Positions 18,799 through 28,091 of a DNA stretch of 64,000 bases are shown one piece after another (the first letter of the stretch is position 1; the number at the start of each line of letters is the position of its first letter). This DNA comes from CAYJGJ01 sp964367585. GTDB lineage: Bacteria > Bacillota > Clostridia > Peptostreptococcales > Anaerovoracaceae. The stretch is taken from positions 88,528-152,527 of the forward strand of contig CAYIYH010000004.1 in the NCBI GenBank assembly GCA_964367585.1. The letters are read 5' to 3'. The position numbers and the translations under genes are program-made. The notes beneath the pieces are model-generated. The model saw only the letters and a list, made by a program, of their open reading frames with translations. It was not told the origin of the DNA and made no database searches.

Positions 18799-21700
18799 TT
18801 ATTCATGGATCTTATATTGTATGCTATCGTCTGTAAGAATACTTTGTAATACTTCGTCCGCTTTTTTGTATACTGTATCAAAGTCATCTCCATGTTCTGG
18901 ATACAGGGAAATTCCTATTTTTGTATTAATCACAAACTCATTGCCTTTAATAGAGTATGTTCTATTCAGTGAATTACATAGTTCTAATGCTTTGCTTTTC
19001 ACGAAGTCAATTGTATTGTAATTATTGATGAATACATAGAATTTTTCTTCGCTTGCCCTGCCGACAATATCGGTAGATCTAAACGTGTTTCTTAAAACAA
19101 GACCTACTTCCCTCAAGAATTTATCAGAATCATTTGGATCCGAAATGGAGTTAAGTTGGACAAAATTATTAATATTCACTAAGAAAAATGCACCTGTATT
19201 ATTGTTGTCTGAGTAGTTTTCGATAGTAGATATTCGCAGATAATTTCGTATGTATCTTTCAGTCGCCTGCTTACTATATAGGACTGTAAGTGGATCTTCT
19301 TCTGATTTGACTCTCAATATATCAGTTTCAAGTTTATGTATAAGAGGCTTAGATATGCTACCTAAAAGTTTATAAGAATTCTTCTTTTTGTCATAGTATG
19401 TATCACAGTTAAACGTATGCCAAATTCTATTTGAATCGGATAGCGTAACACAGAATTCTCCATCGACTTTGCCTGAGTTTGGATTTATTTCTTTGAGTTT
19501 GCTCGAAAAAGCATCGAATTGTTCCGTTGCGACTTTGGATTCCACGAAGTTGTCAATGGATTCCGGGATATTATACCTATCTGCAAAGTTCTTGGAGAAT
19601 CGAATGTTTCCCTTTGATATGTCATAGTCAAAGAAAGCACTGTCGGTTAGTGTAACTATATTAGAAATAAACGCTCTTTCATCCCGAAGATCTTCAGATA
19701 TTTTTACATAATCAGAAATATCAATGATCGAAAAGTATATTCGCTTTAGCCCATTTTCATTTATTATCATTTTCCCGTTAAACTTGATTCTTATTACATT
19801 TCCATCCTTGGTGGTATGTCTAACTGAGAATTCGACAGGAGCAAACGGGTCTCTTCGCATTTGTCTTTTGAAGTACAAAGACCATAATCGTCTACTATTT
19901 TTATCCAATAATCCAATTCCTTCATTATTGAATAGATCACGTACATCTTCTCTAGTATATCCTATCACATCAAAAAAGTAGTCGTTAGCTTCAATAATAG
20001 TAAACGAGTTGTTAGCTTCAATTATCAGTAATCCGCAAGTTGCAAACATACTTGCAAATCTAATATCATTAATGTTTCGAATTACACGTTTCTCATTATC
20101 ACCTATGTACTTGTTTAACAATAGCGTATCTCTATACTTATCTTCAAATTCATGTATTGGCATCGGGCGAGCGTATAAGTAACCTTGGATTGCATCGCAA
20201 TTCATGGATTTGAGAAGATCCGCTTGTTTTTGAGTTTCGATTCCCTCCGCGACTACATACATTCCGAGATTGTGAGCCATTTTAACTATACTATCGATGA
20301 GCATGTCGTCCCTGCGTTCATTTTTACCACCTACAAAGAAACTTCTGTCCATTTTTAGGGTGTCAACATTGAGATTTTTAAGCATGCTAAGTGAGGAGTA
20401 TCCCGATCCAAAATCGTCTATTGAAATTTTAAATTTATTTTCCCTCAAGTCCGCAAAGAGTTTCTCAATAGCAAAGTCTTGTTCAATTGTAGTTGATTCA
20501 GTTAATTCAACTTCAATATACTCATGAGGAACTGAATATTTATCAACAATTGCAACTAGATCATCAACGAAATATGGATTTATTAAATTGATTCTAGAGC
20601 AATTAACAGAAACTGGTATTGGATTGATCCCTTGATTAATCCAATTTTGTATTATAGTACAAACTGTTTCTATTATATATTTGTCAAGGTCTACAATAAA
20701 GCCATTTTTTTCAAATAAAGGAATAAAGTCATTTGGAAAGATCATGTTCCCATCTGGTTCAATCCAGCGCACTAAAGCTTCTGCACCAACAAGTTTATTT
20801 TCGTGTGTGCTGAATTTAGGCTGTAAATATACTTTATAATCATTATTTTCAAGCGCAAGATTCATCTTCTTAGTGATTAGAGATTCCATTTGGAGGTTCT
20901 TTTTGAAAGCTTCATCATAGTCGCAAATAAATTCCCCTTTTGTTTCTCTAGCTCGTGCATGCGCAAGGTTAACTTTTGACATGATATCATCGTAATCAGT
21001 TTCTCCATGTTCTATTGTGTATCTTCCAATTTTATAAGTAGCAGGATAACCAGTAAGTTCTGGGACATATTTATCAAAGAAAGATTCTACAGGTCCAATT
21101 AGATTATTAATATCCTCTAAGAATCCATTTCCAGAAAATAATACGAATCTATCACCAGATATTCTGGATAATATAAGTGTTGGTTCATTAAATGACTTCG
21201 CAAAAGGCAAAAATGCTTTGAGTGTTTTGTCTCCCACATCATATCCAAACATTTCATTTATTGCCTTAAAGTTATCAATATCAAAAATGATTATTGAGTA
21301 TAAATCGTTCTTATTTTTTTTGAGTATATTTGTAACATCTTCTCTCAGCTTAGTTGAGTTGGGTAAGCCAGTTAATCTGTCAAAATAGGCTGTATTGAAC
21401 AGTATTTTTTTTGATTTCCACTGAGAATATGTGGCAAAAAATACAAGAATTATTATTGCCCAAAAAGTGATAATGCCTGTAGCTTTTGAGTATTTAGTTG
21501 TATCCAAGAGAAGTGGATTAATTGTATCTATATATGCATTTAAGATAAGAGTCAAATTTGTATTTTCAATTGGATAATAGCTCGCGACTTTTGATTCATC
21601 GTTAAAGTCATAGTATATTCCACCGCTTATTCCGTGTGTAATGTCCAGAGAGACATTTTCAATATCTCTTTCTTCAAGTACGTTTAGTATATCATCGGGA

Positions 21701-22335
21701 AATCTAGAATTTAATACGTGTTCAGATTTAGTAGAAGAAATTATATTTAGATCTTTATCAATTATTACTTTATCATCTAGTATGGAGCTTCCATGCGATG
21801 CATTTTCAAAGATACCGTAGAAATAAACTTCGTTATATAGTATACCAATAGTGTTATTTTCGGACATTATGGGGAAATAGATGTAAAAACCTATTCCACT
21901 GGCATCATTTGTCAACAGTGAGTCTATTGTGGTGATACTATTTTCAAAAGAATATAAAAAGTTATCATCGCTAGAGAAATCGCGCACGTCATTATATAGA
22001 GAAGTTCCCTCACCAGTTAGTTCAATAAAGTGGTAGCTGTATGCATATGCTTCTTGAGGGATTATTTCGAGTACCTTAGAAAAATTAGAAGAAGTTACAT
22101 CGTTTTGAACAATATAGTCTGCAATAGAAGATAATTCATTAATCGAATCTTCTATTTGCCGCTCAATAATATATTCGAAATTTAATCCTGTTTGGTACAA
22201 TTCATCTAAAGATGATTTTTTTACTGCGGTATTTAAATTAATATCTGATATGTTTATTAGGACCGCGATAATTACAATTATTAAAGTTACTACTGTATTT
22301 ACAAATATTCTCGAACTAAAAATGCTCTTTCGCAT
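18799..22335 (-). CDS. Membrane-bound GGDEF-EAL-PAS-PAS-GGDEF c-di-GMP protein
   Basis: A 1178-residue protein with one membrane helix near residues 10-30, an extracytoplasmic sensor region (about 30-290), a second helix (about 290-310), a GGDEF-fold domain (about 315-470), an EAL domain (about 480-730), two PAS-like domains (about 750-1000) and a second GGDEF-fold domain (about 1015-1170). Both GGDEF loops are degenerate: SGDRF and SEEKF. The EAL domain keeps EALVRW, VNCSR, ELTES, DDFGSGYSS, KMDRSF, AEGIET and the QGY glutamine, so it should hydrolyse c-di-GMP. The start ATG at 22335 has AGGAG seven bases upstream; an in-frame ATG at 22374 lacks a site. A domain order with GGDEF after PAS at the C-terminus is unusual. 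Confidence 0.9.
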   Translation of the reverse strand: MRKSIFSSRIFVNTVVTLIIVIIAVLINISDINLNTAVKKSSLDELYQTGLNFEYIIERQIEDSINELSSIADYIVQNDVTSSNFSKVLEIIPQEAYAYSYHFIELTGEGTSLYNDVRDFSSDDNFLYSFENSITTIDSLLTNDASGIGFYIYFPIMSENNTIGILYNEVYFYGIFENASHGSSILDDKVIIDKDLNIISSTKSEHVLNSRFPDDILNVLEERDIENVSLDITHGISGGIYYDFNDESKVASYYPIENTNLTLILNAYIDTINPLLLDTTKYSKATGIITFWAIIILVFFATYSQWKSKKILFNTAYFDRLTGLPNSTKLREDVTNILKKNKNDLYSIIIFDIDNFKAINEMFGYDVGDKTLKAFLPFAKSFNEPTLILSRISGDRFVLFSGNGFLEDINNLIGPVESFFDKYVPELTGYPATYKIGRYTIEHGETDYDDIMSKVNLAHARARETKGEFICDYDEAFKKNLQMESLITKKMNLALENNDYKVYLQPKFSTHENKLVGAEALVRWIEPDGNMIFPNDFIPLFEKNGFIVDLDKYIIETVCTIIQNWINQGINPIPVSVNCSRINLINPYFVDDLVAIVDKYSVPHEYIEVELTESTTIEQDFAIEKLFADLRENKFKISIDDFGSGYSSLSMLKNLNVDTLKMDRSFFVGGKNERRDDMLIDSIVKMAHNLGMYVVAEGIETQKQADLLKSMNCDAIQGYLYARPMPIHEFEDKYRDTLLLNKYIGDNEKRVIRNINDIRFASMFATCGLLIIEANNSFTIIEANDYFFDVIGYTREDVRDLFNNEGIGLLDKNSRRLWSLYFKRQMRRDPFAPVEFSVRHTTKDGNVIRIKFNGKMIINENGLKRIYFSIIDISDYVKISEDLRDERAFISNIVTLTDSAFFDYDISKGNIRFSKNFADRYNIPESIDNFVESKVATEQFDAFSSKLKEINPNSGKVDGEFCVTLSDSNRIWHTFNCDTYYDKKKNSYKLLGSISKPLIHKLETDILRVKSEEDPLTVLYSKQATERYIRNYLRISTIENYSDNNNTGAFFLVNINNFVQLNSISDPNDSDKFLREVGLVLRNTFRSTDIVGRASEEKFYVFINNYNTIDFVKSKALELCNSLNRTYSIKGNEFVINTKIGISLYPEHGDDFDTVYKKADEVLQSILTDDSIQYKIHE

Positions 22336-22434
22336 ATATTTCTCCTGCTTCAAAATATAAATAACTCTACTCATCGCAAAATATGTTAATAAGTATTAAT
22401 TAATGTATAAATATATACATAGATACACATTATA

Positions 22435-22462
22435 ATTATATCAAGTAAAAAATAAAAATCAA
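22435..22462 (-). promoter_or_regulatory. Promoter of the large GGDEF-EAL gene
   Basis: On the minus strand TTGATT (22462-22457) and TATAAT (22440-22435) are separated by 16 bases, about 100 bases before the start codon. Confidence 0.5.
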
Positions 22463-22635
22463 GAGAAATAAAGAAATATAGTAATGTAAGGAGAATTATA
22501 AAATTAAATATCGTACTAAATAACATTTCTTTTCTTATAAACCACCCAGTGTAAAAATATTCCTGTAAAAATAAGAAACTAAGATTCTAAATATTGAATT
22601 TTGTTTCATTTTTAATAGCTTTGGAAATAAGTATA

Positions 22636-22644
22636 TGATATAAT
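22636..22644 (+). promoter_or_regulatory. Extended -10 promoter for the ion-channel gene
   Basis: TGATATAAT (22636-22644) is an extended -10 element; no good -35 box is found at the right distance. Downstream, a very strong ribosome-binding-like run GGGAGAGGAG (about 22731-22740) lies more than 30 bases before the only usable ATG, which itself has a poor site. The rest of the 22336-22773 gap is AT-rich with no supported gene. Confidence 0.45.
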
Positions 22645-22773
22645 AGGTTGCAACAAAATTGGATCGTATTACGCGATAAAGCTAGATGTGATAATTCATA
22701 GAGTTTAGAGTAGATACGATGTTTTATTTCGGGAGAGGAGATACTCATTATAATTATATAATGTTTTAAGATT

Positions 22774-24627
22774 ATGAAAAAATACACAGTGAAAGAACGA
22801 ATACAATATAAATTTGATAACGTTATGTCAAAGGGCAGTATTGCGCTTATCGGAATCCTATTTTCAATTACAGTAACAGTAGCGGTAGTTGCTGCGATTT
22901 TTTTACGTATTGTAACTGAGGGTAATAATTCTTTTTCCGAAAATGTGTGGACAAGCGTAATGCACATCATCGATCCGGGAACTATTACAGGGGCTGAGAC
23001 GAGCGATAGACCATTTATATTATTAATGACAATAGCTACAATATGTGGGATATTTGTAACAAGCATATTGATTGGTATTGTCAATTCTGGATTTGAAAGT
23101 AAATTAGCTACACTAAAAAAAGGTAATTCTAAAGTAATTGAAAAAAATCATACTGTAATATTGGGATTCAATAAGAATATTTATACTCTTATTTCGGAGC
23201 TCATCATTGCAAACGAAAACCATAAGAACTCTACCATTTTAATTCTATCTTCCGAGGATAAGGAAACAATTGAGGGGCTACTACAATCGAACATTAAAGA
23301 CTTTAAGACAACTAAGGTTATATGCAGAACTGGTAACATTACAGAAATGACAATGTTAAAAAATTGCGCCCTTGAAGATTGCAAGCAAATAATAATAAAT
23401 GAAGAAGACGATTATGTTACAGTTAAGTCGTTGTTATGTGTCAATAACTATTTAAAAGAAAACTGCGATTCACAAAGATACCCACATGTTGCATGTGCCG
23501 TATATAGCGTAGAATGTGCAGAAGTCGTAAAGGTTATTTCTATGAATAATATAGAGGCAATACATGTAGGAGATTCTATATCACGAATCATCGCACAAAC
23601 TTGCAGACAACCAGGACTTTCCGAAGTATTGGTTGAATTTTTTGACTTTGACGGAGACGAAATATACTTCGAGAACTTTAAGGAGTTAGGTGGGCAAAAA
23701 TTTGGAGATTGTTTGAATGTCTTCGAAAAGGCAGTTGTGTTAGGATACAAAAGGAATGAAGAAATATTCTTAGATCCTGATATGGAAACAATACTAGAAG
23801 AGGAAGATCTTTTGATACTTCTTGTGGAAGACGATGGTGCAGCTAAGGTTGGAAAACAAAGGGAAATCGATATTGATAACCTCAAGGTAGAGCCTACAGA
23901 CGAAAATAGACCCGAGAATATACTTATAGTCGGGCAAAATGCGCTTCTCAGGAGAGTCATACTGGAGTTAGATATCTTTCTGCCTGCCGGATCCAAAATA
24001 TTGCTAGCAGATATGGAAATAAAGGAAGAATTTAAAAAAATCGCCGAAGAATTGAAGAATGTAAAAATGACACATCAAGAGGTAGATACGACCACTAGAT
24101 CTGAATTGGAGAAACTATTAATCAGTGATGAATTTAAATATATCGTGTTGCTGAGCGATGACGAAATCGAAAAAGATCTTTCGGACTCTCAATCTTTGAT
24201 GAAACTTATTCATTTAAGAGACATCTCGGAGAAAAACAAAAAATCTTATACTATTACTAGTGAAATGAAGTTAGTTGAAAATCAAAGACTTGCAAAAATT
24301 GCTAAGGCGAATGATTTAGTCGTTGGTTCTAATATAATTAATCTTATGATAGCGCAAGTTGCGGAGAATAGACATCTTGCCAGTGTATTTAGTGAAATTC
24401 TCTCAGAGGAAGGTTCCGAAGTGTATATTAGAAGTGCAAAAAATTATGTGGTTACAGATGTCCAACTAGACTTTTATCAATTAACAGAAATAATGAAGCA
24501 TCATGGAGAAATTGCGATAGGATATAAGAAACAGGTAGAGGAGGGGTATGAAATAATAATGAACCCGTTAAAATCAAAGCAATTTATATTGACAAAAGAG
24601 GACAGCATCATAACATTATCTCAGTAA
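22774..24627 (+). CDS. CASTOR/POLLUX-like ion channel with RCK (TrkA-N) domains
   Basis: The opening, with YKFDNVMSKGSIALIG, is typical of the CASTOR/POLLUX/SYM8-related family. Two or three membrane helices occupy residues 20-115, with a pore-like loop around SVMHIIDPGTITG. The remainder holds two regulator-of-conductance (Rossmann) modules: the first begins at HTVILGFN (about 130) and the second at ENILIVGQN (about 385). Related channels conduct cations and are gated by cytosolic ligands. The 617-residue length fits. An in-frame stop just upstream fixes ATG 22774 as the first start, although its ribosome-binding site is weak. The transported ion cannot be told from the sequence. Confidence 0.85.
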   Translation: MKKYTVKERIQYKFDNVMSKGSIALIGILFSITVTVAVVAAIFLRIVTEGNNSFSENVWTSVMHIIDPGTITGAETSDRPFILLMTIATICGIFVTSILIGIVNSGFESKLATLKKGNSKVIEKNHTVILGFNKNIYTLISELIIANENHKNSTILILSSEDKETIEGLLQSNIKDFKTTKVICRTGNITEMTMLKNCALEDCKQIIINEEDDYVTVKSLLCVNNYLKENCDSQRYPHVACAVYSVECAEVVKVISMNNIEAIHVGDSISRIIAQTCRQPGLSEVLVEFFDFDGDEIYFENFKELGGQKFGDCLNVFEKAVVLGYKRNEEIFLDPDMETILEEEDLLILLVEDDGAAKVGKQREIDIDNLKVEPTDENRPENILIVGQNALLRRVILELDIFLPAGSKILLADMEIKEEFKKIAEELKNVKMTHQEVDTTTRSELEKLLISDEFKYIVLLSDDEIEKDLSDSQSLMKLIHLRDISEKNKKSYTITSEMKLVENQRLAKIAKANDLVVGSNIINLMIAQVAENRHLASVFSEILSEEGSEVYIRSAKNYVVTDVQLDFYQLTEIMKHHGEIAIGYKKQVEEGYEIIMNPLKSKQFILTKEDSIITLSQ

Positions 24628-24679
24628 TTTATAAAAAAAGAAAGTAGAACGAACCGTGACAATGAACAGAGAAATAGTA

Positions 24680-25963
24680 ATGAAAAAAAGGAATTACGTA
24701 CTAGTCGCTGCGGTATTTACCCAGCTTTGTGTGGGAATAGCAAATTTATGGAGCATATTTCAAAATGGAATAGCTGAGAAATTATTTGCAGGAGACAATG
24801 CAGCTGCAGGCTTTTGCTTTTCAATTAGTATACTAATGCTTGGTATAGGAGGAATGATAGGAAGTAGGATAGAGAAACGTTTTTCGATAAAAGTTACGAT
24901 TATGACTGGTGGCTGTCTATTGACTTTAGGATTCATTTTATCTTCTTTTATAACATCCGAAAATCCGGAATTGATCTGGATTACGTATGGTGTAATCGTT
25001 GGGCTAGGCTGTGGGTTACCATACTCTCCATGTATAGCCTGCGTGCAGAGGTGGTTTCCTGACAAAAAAGGATTAGTTACAGGTATTATAGTCGCCTCTC
25101 TAGGAAGTTGTGCTATTGTTTTCGCACCGATTTTAGAATTCTTCATATCGCATTTTGGCGGTCCAGGAGTAGGGGAACAAGACACATTTTTAGCAATCAG
25201 TGCAATCTTTGTGATCGTTTGCACCCTTTGTGCAATAGTGATAGATAATCCTAAAGGAGATGCTTTTGAATATATATCAAACTTAGCGTCCCCAAAAACT
25301 ACTAGTAATCCTTCATCTAATCAAGCGAGCCCAAATAAGACAGTTGTGAATAACCCTATTGATTATTCGACAAGCGAAATGCTTAGAAAAAAAGAATTTT
25401 ATTTCATCGCCTTGACTTTTATCCTTGGGTGCCTAGGTGGATTGATGATCATAGCATTTGCAAAGCCATATGCGATAGGGAAGGGGTTGGACGAAACAGC
25501 AAGTGTAATAGTAATGTTAGTTTCAATCTTTAACGCATGTGGGAGATTGCTATGGGGGAAGATTTCAGATAAGATTGGAAGAATCAGAACAATAATAATA
25601 ATACTGCTAAGCACGGCTATCATTTCATTCTTAATTCCTCTAAGCAGTGGATTTACATTGTACATTACACTATCACTTATTGGGTTCCTATATGGCGGGT
25701 TGCTGACGAGCTTTCCTGCGCTTACAGCGGATGTATTCGGTGTAAAAAATATGTCTAATAACTATGGTGTGATGTTGATTTCTTTTGGAATAAGTGCCAT
25801 AGTATCGTCTCAAATAGCAGGATACTATAAGAATATAGCGGTAGATAATATAGATTTGATGTCACCCGCATTTGTCATAGCTGCACTTAGTGCAGTTATC
25901 GCTGCAGGGATTATGGTGATATTAAGTGTAACATTAAAAAATAGAAATACTAAAATAACTTGA
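24680..25963 (+). CDS. MFS transporter of the oxalate:formate antiporter (OxlT-like) family
   Basis: Twelve predicted membrane segments with a hydrophilic central loop (about residues 205-235, rich in Ser, Asn, Pro). The first helix region QLCVGIANLWSIFQNG and the signature RWFPDKKGLVTGI are typical of the OxlT-related monocarboxylate family. I use ATG 24680 (MKKRNYVL), where the family usually begins; GTG 24656 and ATG 24662 are in frame and none has a convincing ribosome-binding site. It follows the channel gene by 52 bases and may be co-transcribed. Substrate unknown; oxalate is only one possibility. Confidence 0.85.
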   Translation: MKKRNYVLVAAVFTQLCVGIANLWSIFQNGIAEKLFAGDNAAAGFCFSISILMLGIGGMIGSRIEKRFSIKVTIMTGGCLLTLGFILSSFITSENPELIWITYGVIVGLGCGLPYSPCIACVQRWFPDKKGLVTGIIVASLGSCAIVFAPILEFFISHFGGPGVGEQDTFLAISAIFVIVCTLCAIVIDNPKGDAFEYISNLASPKTTSNPSSNQASPNKTVVNNPIDYSTSEMLRKKEFYFIALTFILGCLGGLMIIAFAKPYAIGKGLDETASVIVMLVSIFNACGRLLWGKISDKIGRIRTIIIILLSTAIISFLIPLSSGFTLYITLSLIGFLYGGLLTSFPALTADVFGVKNMSNNYGVMLISFGISAIVSSQIAGYYKNIAVDNIDLMSPAFVIAALSAVIAAGIMVILSVTLKNRNTKIT

Positions 25964-26082
25964 TAAACTAGCACATTAAACTAAAAAAGTGGAATAAATA
26001 TGTGCAACTACAATAAATGTATAAATGGTAAATATTCAGTTTACAATGCGGACAAAAAAATATATACTAATTATAGAAATAT

Positions 26083-26105
26083 AAACAAATACACCGTATT
26101 TGTTT
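26083..26105. promoter_or_regulatory. Inverted repeat upstream of tig
   Basis: Ten-base arms AAACAAATAC and GTATTTGTTT surround a three-base ACC centre. It ends the gap after the transporter gene and lies about 90 bases before tig. No T-run follows on the plus strand, so an operator or mRNA hairpin is as likely as a terminator. It is not a CIRCE or CtsR box. Confidence 0.4.
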
Positions 26106-26192
26106 AAGAATAGCAAAAAGAAATATGTCATGATAATACAAAATTTAATTTATAATTAACGAACAAATTACATTAGTAAGGAAGGAAAATCT

Positions 26193-27476
26193 ATGGAAAC
26201 AAAATTTATATCAAAGGAAAATGACAAAGTTACGTTCGAAATGAACTTCACAAGTGAGGAGTTTGAAAACGCGCAAATTGCAGCCTACAAAGCAAACAAA
26301 GGCAAGTTTTCGATCCCTGGATTTAGAAAAGGTAAGGCACCGAGAGGAATAATCGAGAAACAATACGGTGAGGGTGTTTTCTTTGATGATGCAATTAATG
26401 ATTTGTTTTCTGACAACTATACAGCAGCAATCAACGAGCTTAACTTGGAAGTAATAGACAGACCTAATGCAACTTTTGGAGAAATTGAAAAAGGTAAAGA
26501 TTTATTAATAACAATTACTGTTTCGACTTTTCCAATTATCGAAGTAAAAGATTATAAGGGTGTTAAAATCGAAAAAGTGAGCGCTGATATTAATAAAGAA
26601 GACGTTGCTAATGAGATAGCTGGTATGCAAAAAAGGAATGCTAGAATAGCTTCGGTAGAAAGAGCTGCAAAAGAAGGAGACACTGTTTTACTTGATTATT
26701 CCGGATTTGTAGGAGATGATCAATTCGATGGGGGAACTGCGACAGAACAAGAACTAAAATTGGGTTCGAACACTTTCATCCCTGGATTTGAAGAACAATT
26801 GATTGGTGTGTCTGCGGGAGAATCAAAAGATGTAATGGTCACATTTCCTGAGGAATATCATTCCGATGACCTCGCAGGAAAAGAAGCTATTTTCAAATGC
26901 AAGGTGCATGATGTAAAAGAAGAGCAACTGCCTGAGCTTGACGACGAATTTGCAAAGGATGTCAGCGAATATGAAACTATGGATGAACTAAAGGCATCTA
27001 TAGAAGAAAAATTAGAAAAAAGAGCGAAACAAGAAGCGGATACGGCTATGCGTGATAAAATAGTTGAAGAAATTTCTTTAAAAAATGAGTACACTCCTCC
27101 GACTGTTATGGTTGATGACGAGATATATTCTTTGATACGAGATATGGATACACAACTTAGACATCAAGGCTTGCAGTTAGAACAATATTTGAAGTTTATG
27201 AATAAAGATATCAATGATTTTGTTGAAGAGCAAAGAGAGGGTGCGGCAGCAAAAGTAAAAGCAAAAGTATTATTAGTTTCTATTGCAGATAAAGAAAAAA
27301 TAGAAATAAACGACGAGGACTTGAATTTAGAACTATCCACAATCGCTGACGCTTACAAGAATACTGTAGAAGAAGTAAAAGAAATGTTTGGAGAAGAGGG
27401 TCTAAAACTGTTCATGAAAGACATTAGGGTCAAGAAGACAATCGATTTCTTATTTGATAATGCAAAAATTAAATAA
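26193..27476 (+). CDS. tig: Trigger factor
   Basis: Ribosome-bound chaperone and peptidyl-prolyl isomerase, 427 residues. The ribosome-binding signature GFRKGKAPR lies near residue 46, the FKBP-type domain spans about 150-245 (GDTVLLDYSGF, FIPGFEEQLIG), and the helical C-terminal chaperone arm follows. It precedes clpP, clpX and lon in the arrangement conserved across Firmicutes. AAGGAAGG is the ribosome-binding site. Confidence 0.97.
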   Translation: METKFISKENDKVTFEMNFTSEEFENAQIAAYKANKGKFSIPGFRKGKAPRGIIEKQYGEGVFFDDAINDLFSDNYTAAINELNLEVIDRPNATFGEIEKGKDLLITITVSTFPIIEVKDYKGVKIEKVSADINKEDVANEIAGMQKRNARIASVERAAKEGDTVLLDYSGFVGDDQFDGGTATEQELKLGSNTFIPGFEEQLIGVSAGESKDVMVTFPEEYHSDDLAGKEAIFKCKVHDVKEEQLPELDDEFAKDVSEYETMDELKASIEEKLEKRAKQEADTAMRDKIVEEISLKNEYTPPTVMVDDEIYSLIRDMDTQLRHQGLQLEQYLKFMNKDINDFVEEQREGAAAKVKAKVLLVSIADKEKIEINDEDLNLELSTIADAYKNTVEEVKEMFGEEGLKLFMKDIRVKKTIDFLFDNAKIK

Positions 27477-27496
27477 AGTTATACCGGGAGGGCATC

Positions 27497-28090
27497 ATGT
27501 CGTTAATACCATATGTAATAGAACAAACTAGCCATGGAGAGAGGTCATACGATATTTATTCGAGACTTTTAAAGGATCGAATCATCTTTATTGGTGAAGA
27601 AATAACAGACCATTTGGCTAGTACTATAGTCGCGCAGCTTTTATTTTTGGAAGCGGAGGATTCAAAAAAAGAAATATCGATATATATAAACAGTCCAGGT
27701 GGATCTGTTACGTGTGGTATGGCAATATATGATACGATGAAGTATATAAAGGCGCCAGTCTCTACAATTTGTATAGGATTTGCTGCAAGCATGGGTGCTT
27801 TTTTGTTGGCTGCAGGAGACAAAGGTAAAAGATTTGCACTTCCACATGCTGAAGTAATGATCCATCAACCTTTGGGGGGAGCCCAAGGTCAAGCTTCTGA
27901 TATAAAAATACACGCGGATCATATCATTAAGACTCGTGAGAAGTTAAATAAAATTTTGGCTCAAAACACAGGGCGGGATTTAAAAACTATTGAAAAAGAT
28001 ACCGACAGAGACACATATATGACAGCAGCGGATGCTCTAAAATATGGTATCATAGATGAAATATTAGAAAGTAAAAAACAAGAGGAATAA
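27497..28090 (+). CDS. clpP: ATP-dependent Clp protease proteolytic subunit
   Basis: Serine peptidase that forms the tetradecameric chamber served by ClpX. The catalytic triad is Ser98 (GFAASMG), His123 (MIHQP) and Asp172 (DRDTYM), in the standard spacing. Length 197. It lies 20 bases after tig and one base before clpX, so all three are probably translated from one message. Confidence 0.97.
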   Translation: MSLIPYVIEQTSHGERSYDIYSRLLKDRIIFIGEEITDHLASTIVAQLLFLEAEDSKKEISIYINSPGGSVTCGMAIYDTMKYIKAPVSTICIGFAASMGAFLLAAGDKGKRFALPHAEVMIHQPLGGAQGQASDIKIHADHIIKTREKLNKILAQNTGRDLKTIEKDTDRDTYMTAADALKYGIIDEILESKKQEE

Positions 28091-28091
28091 A

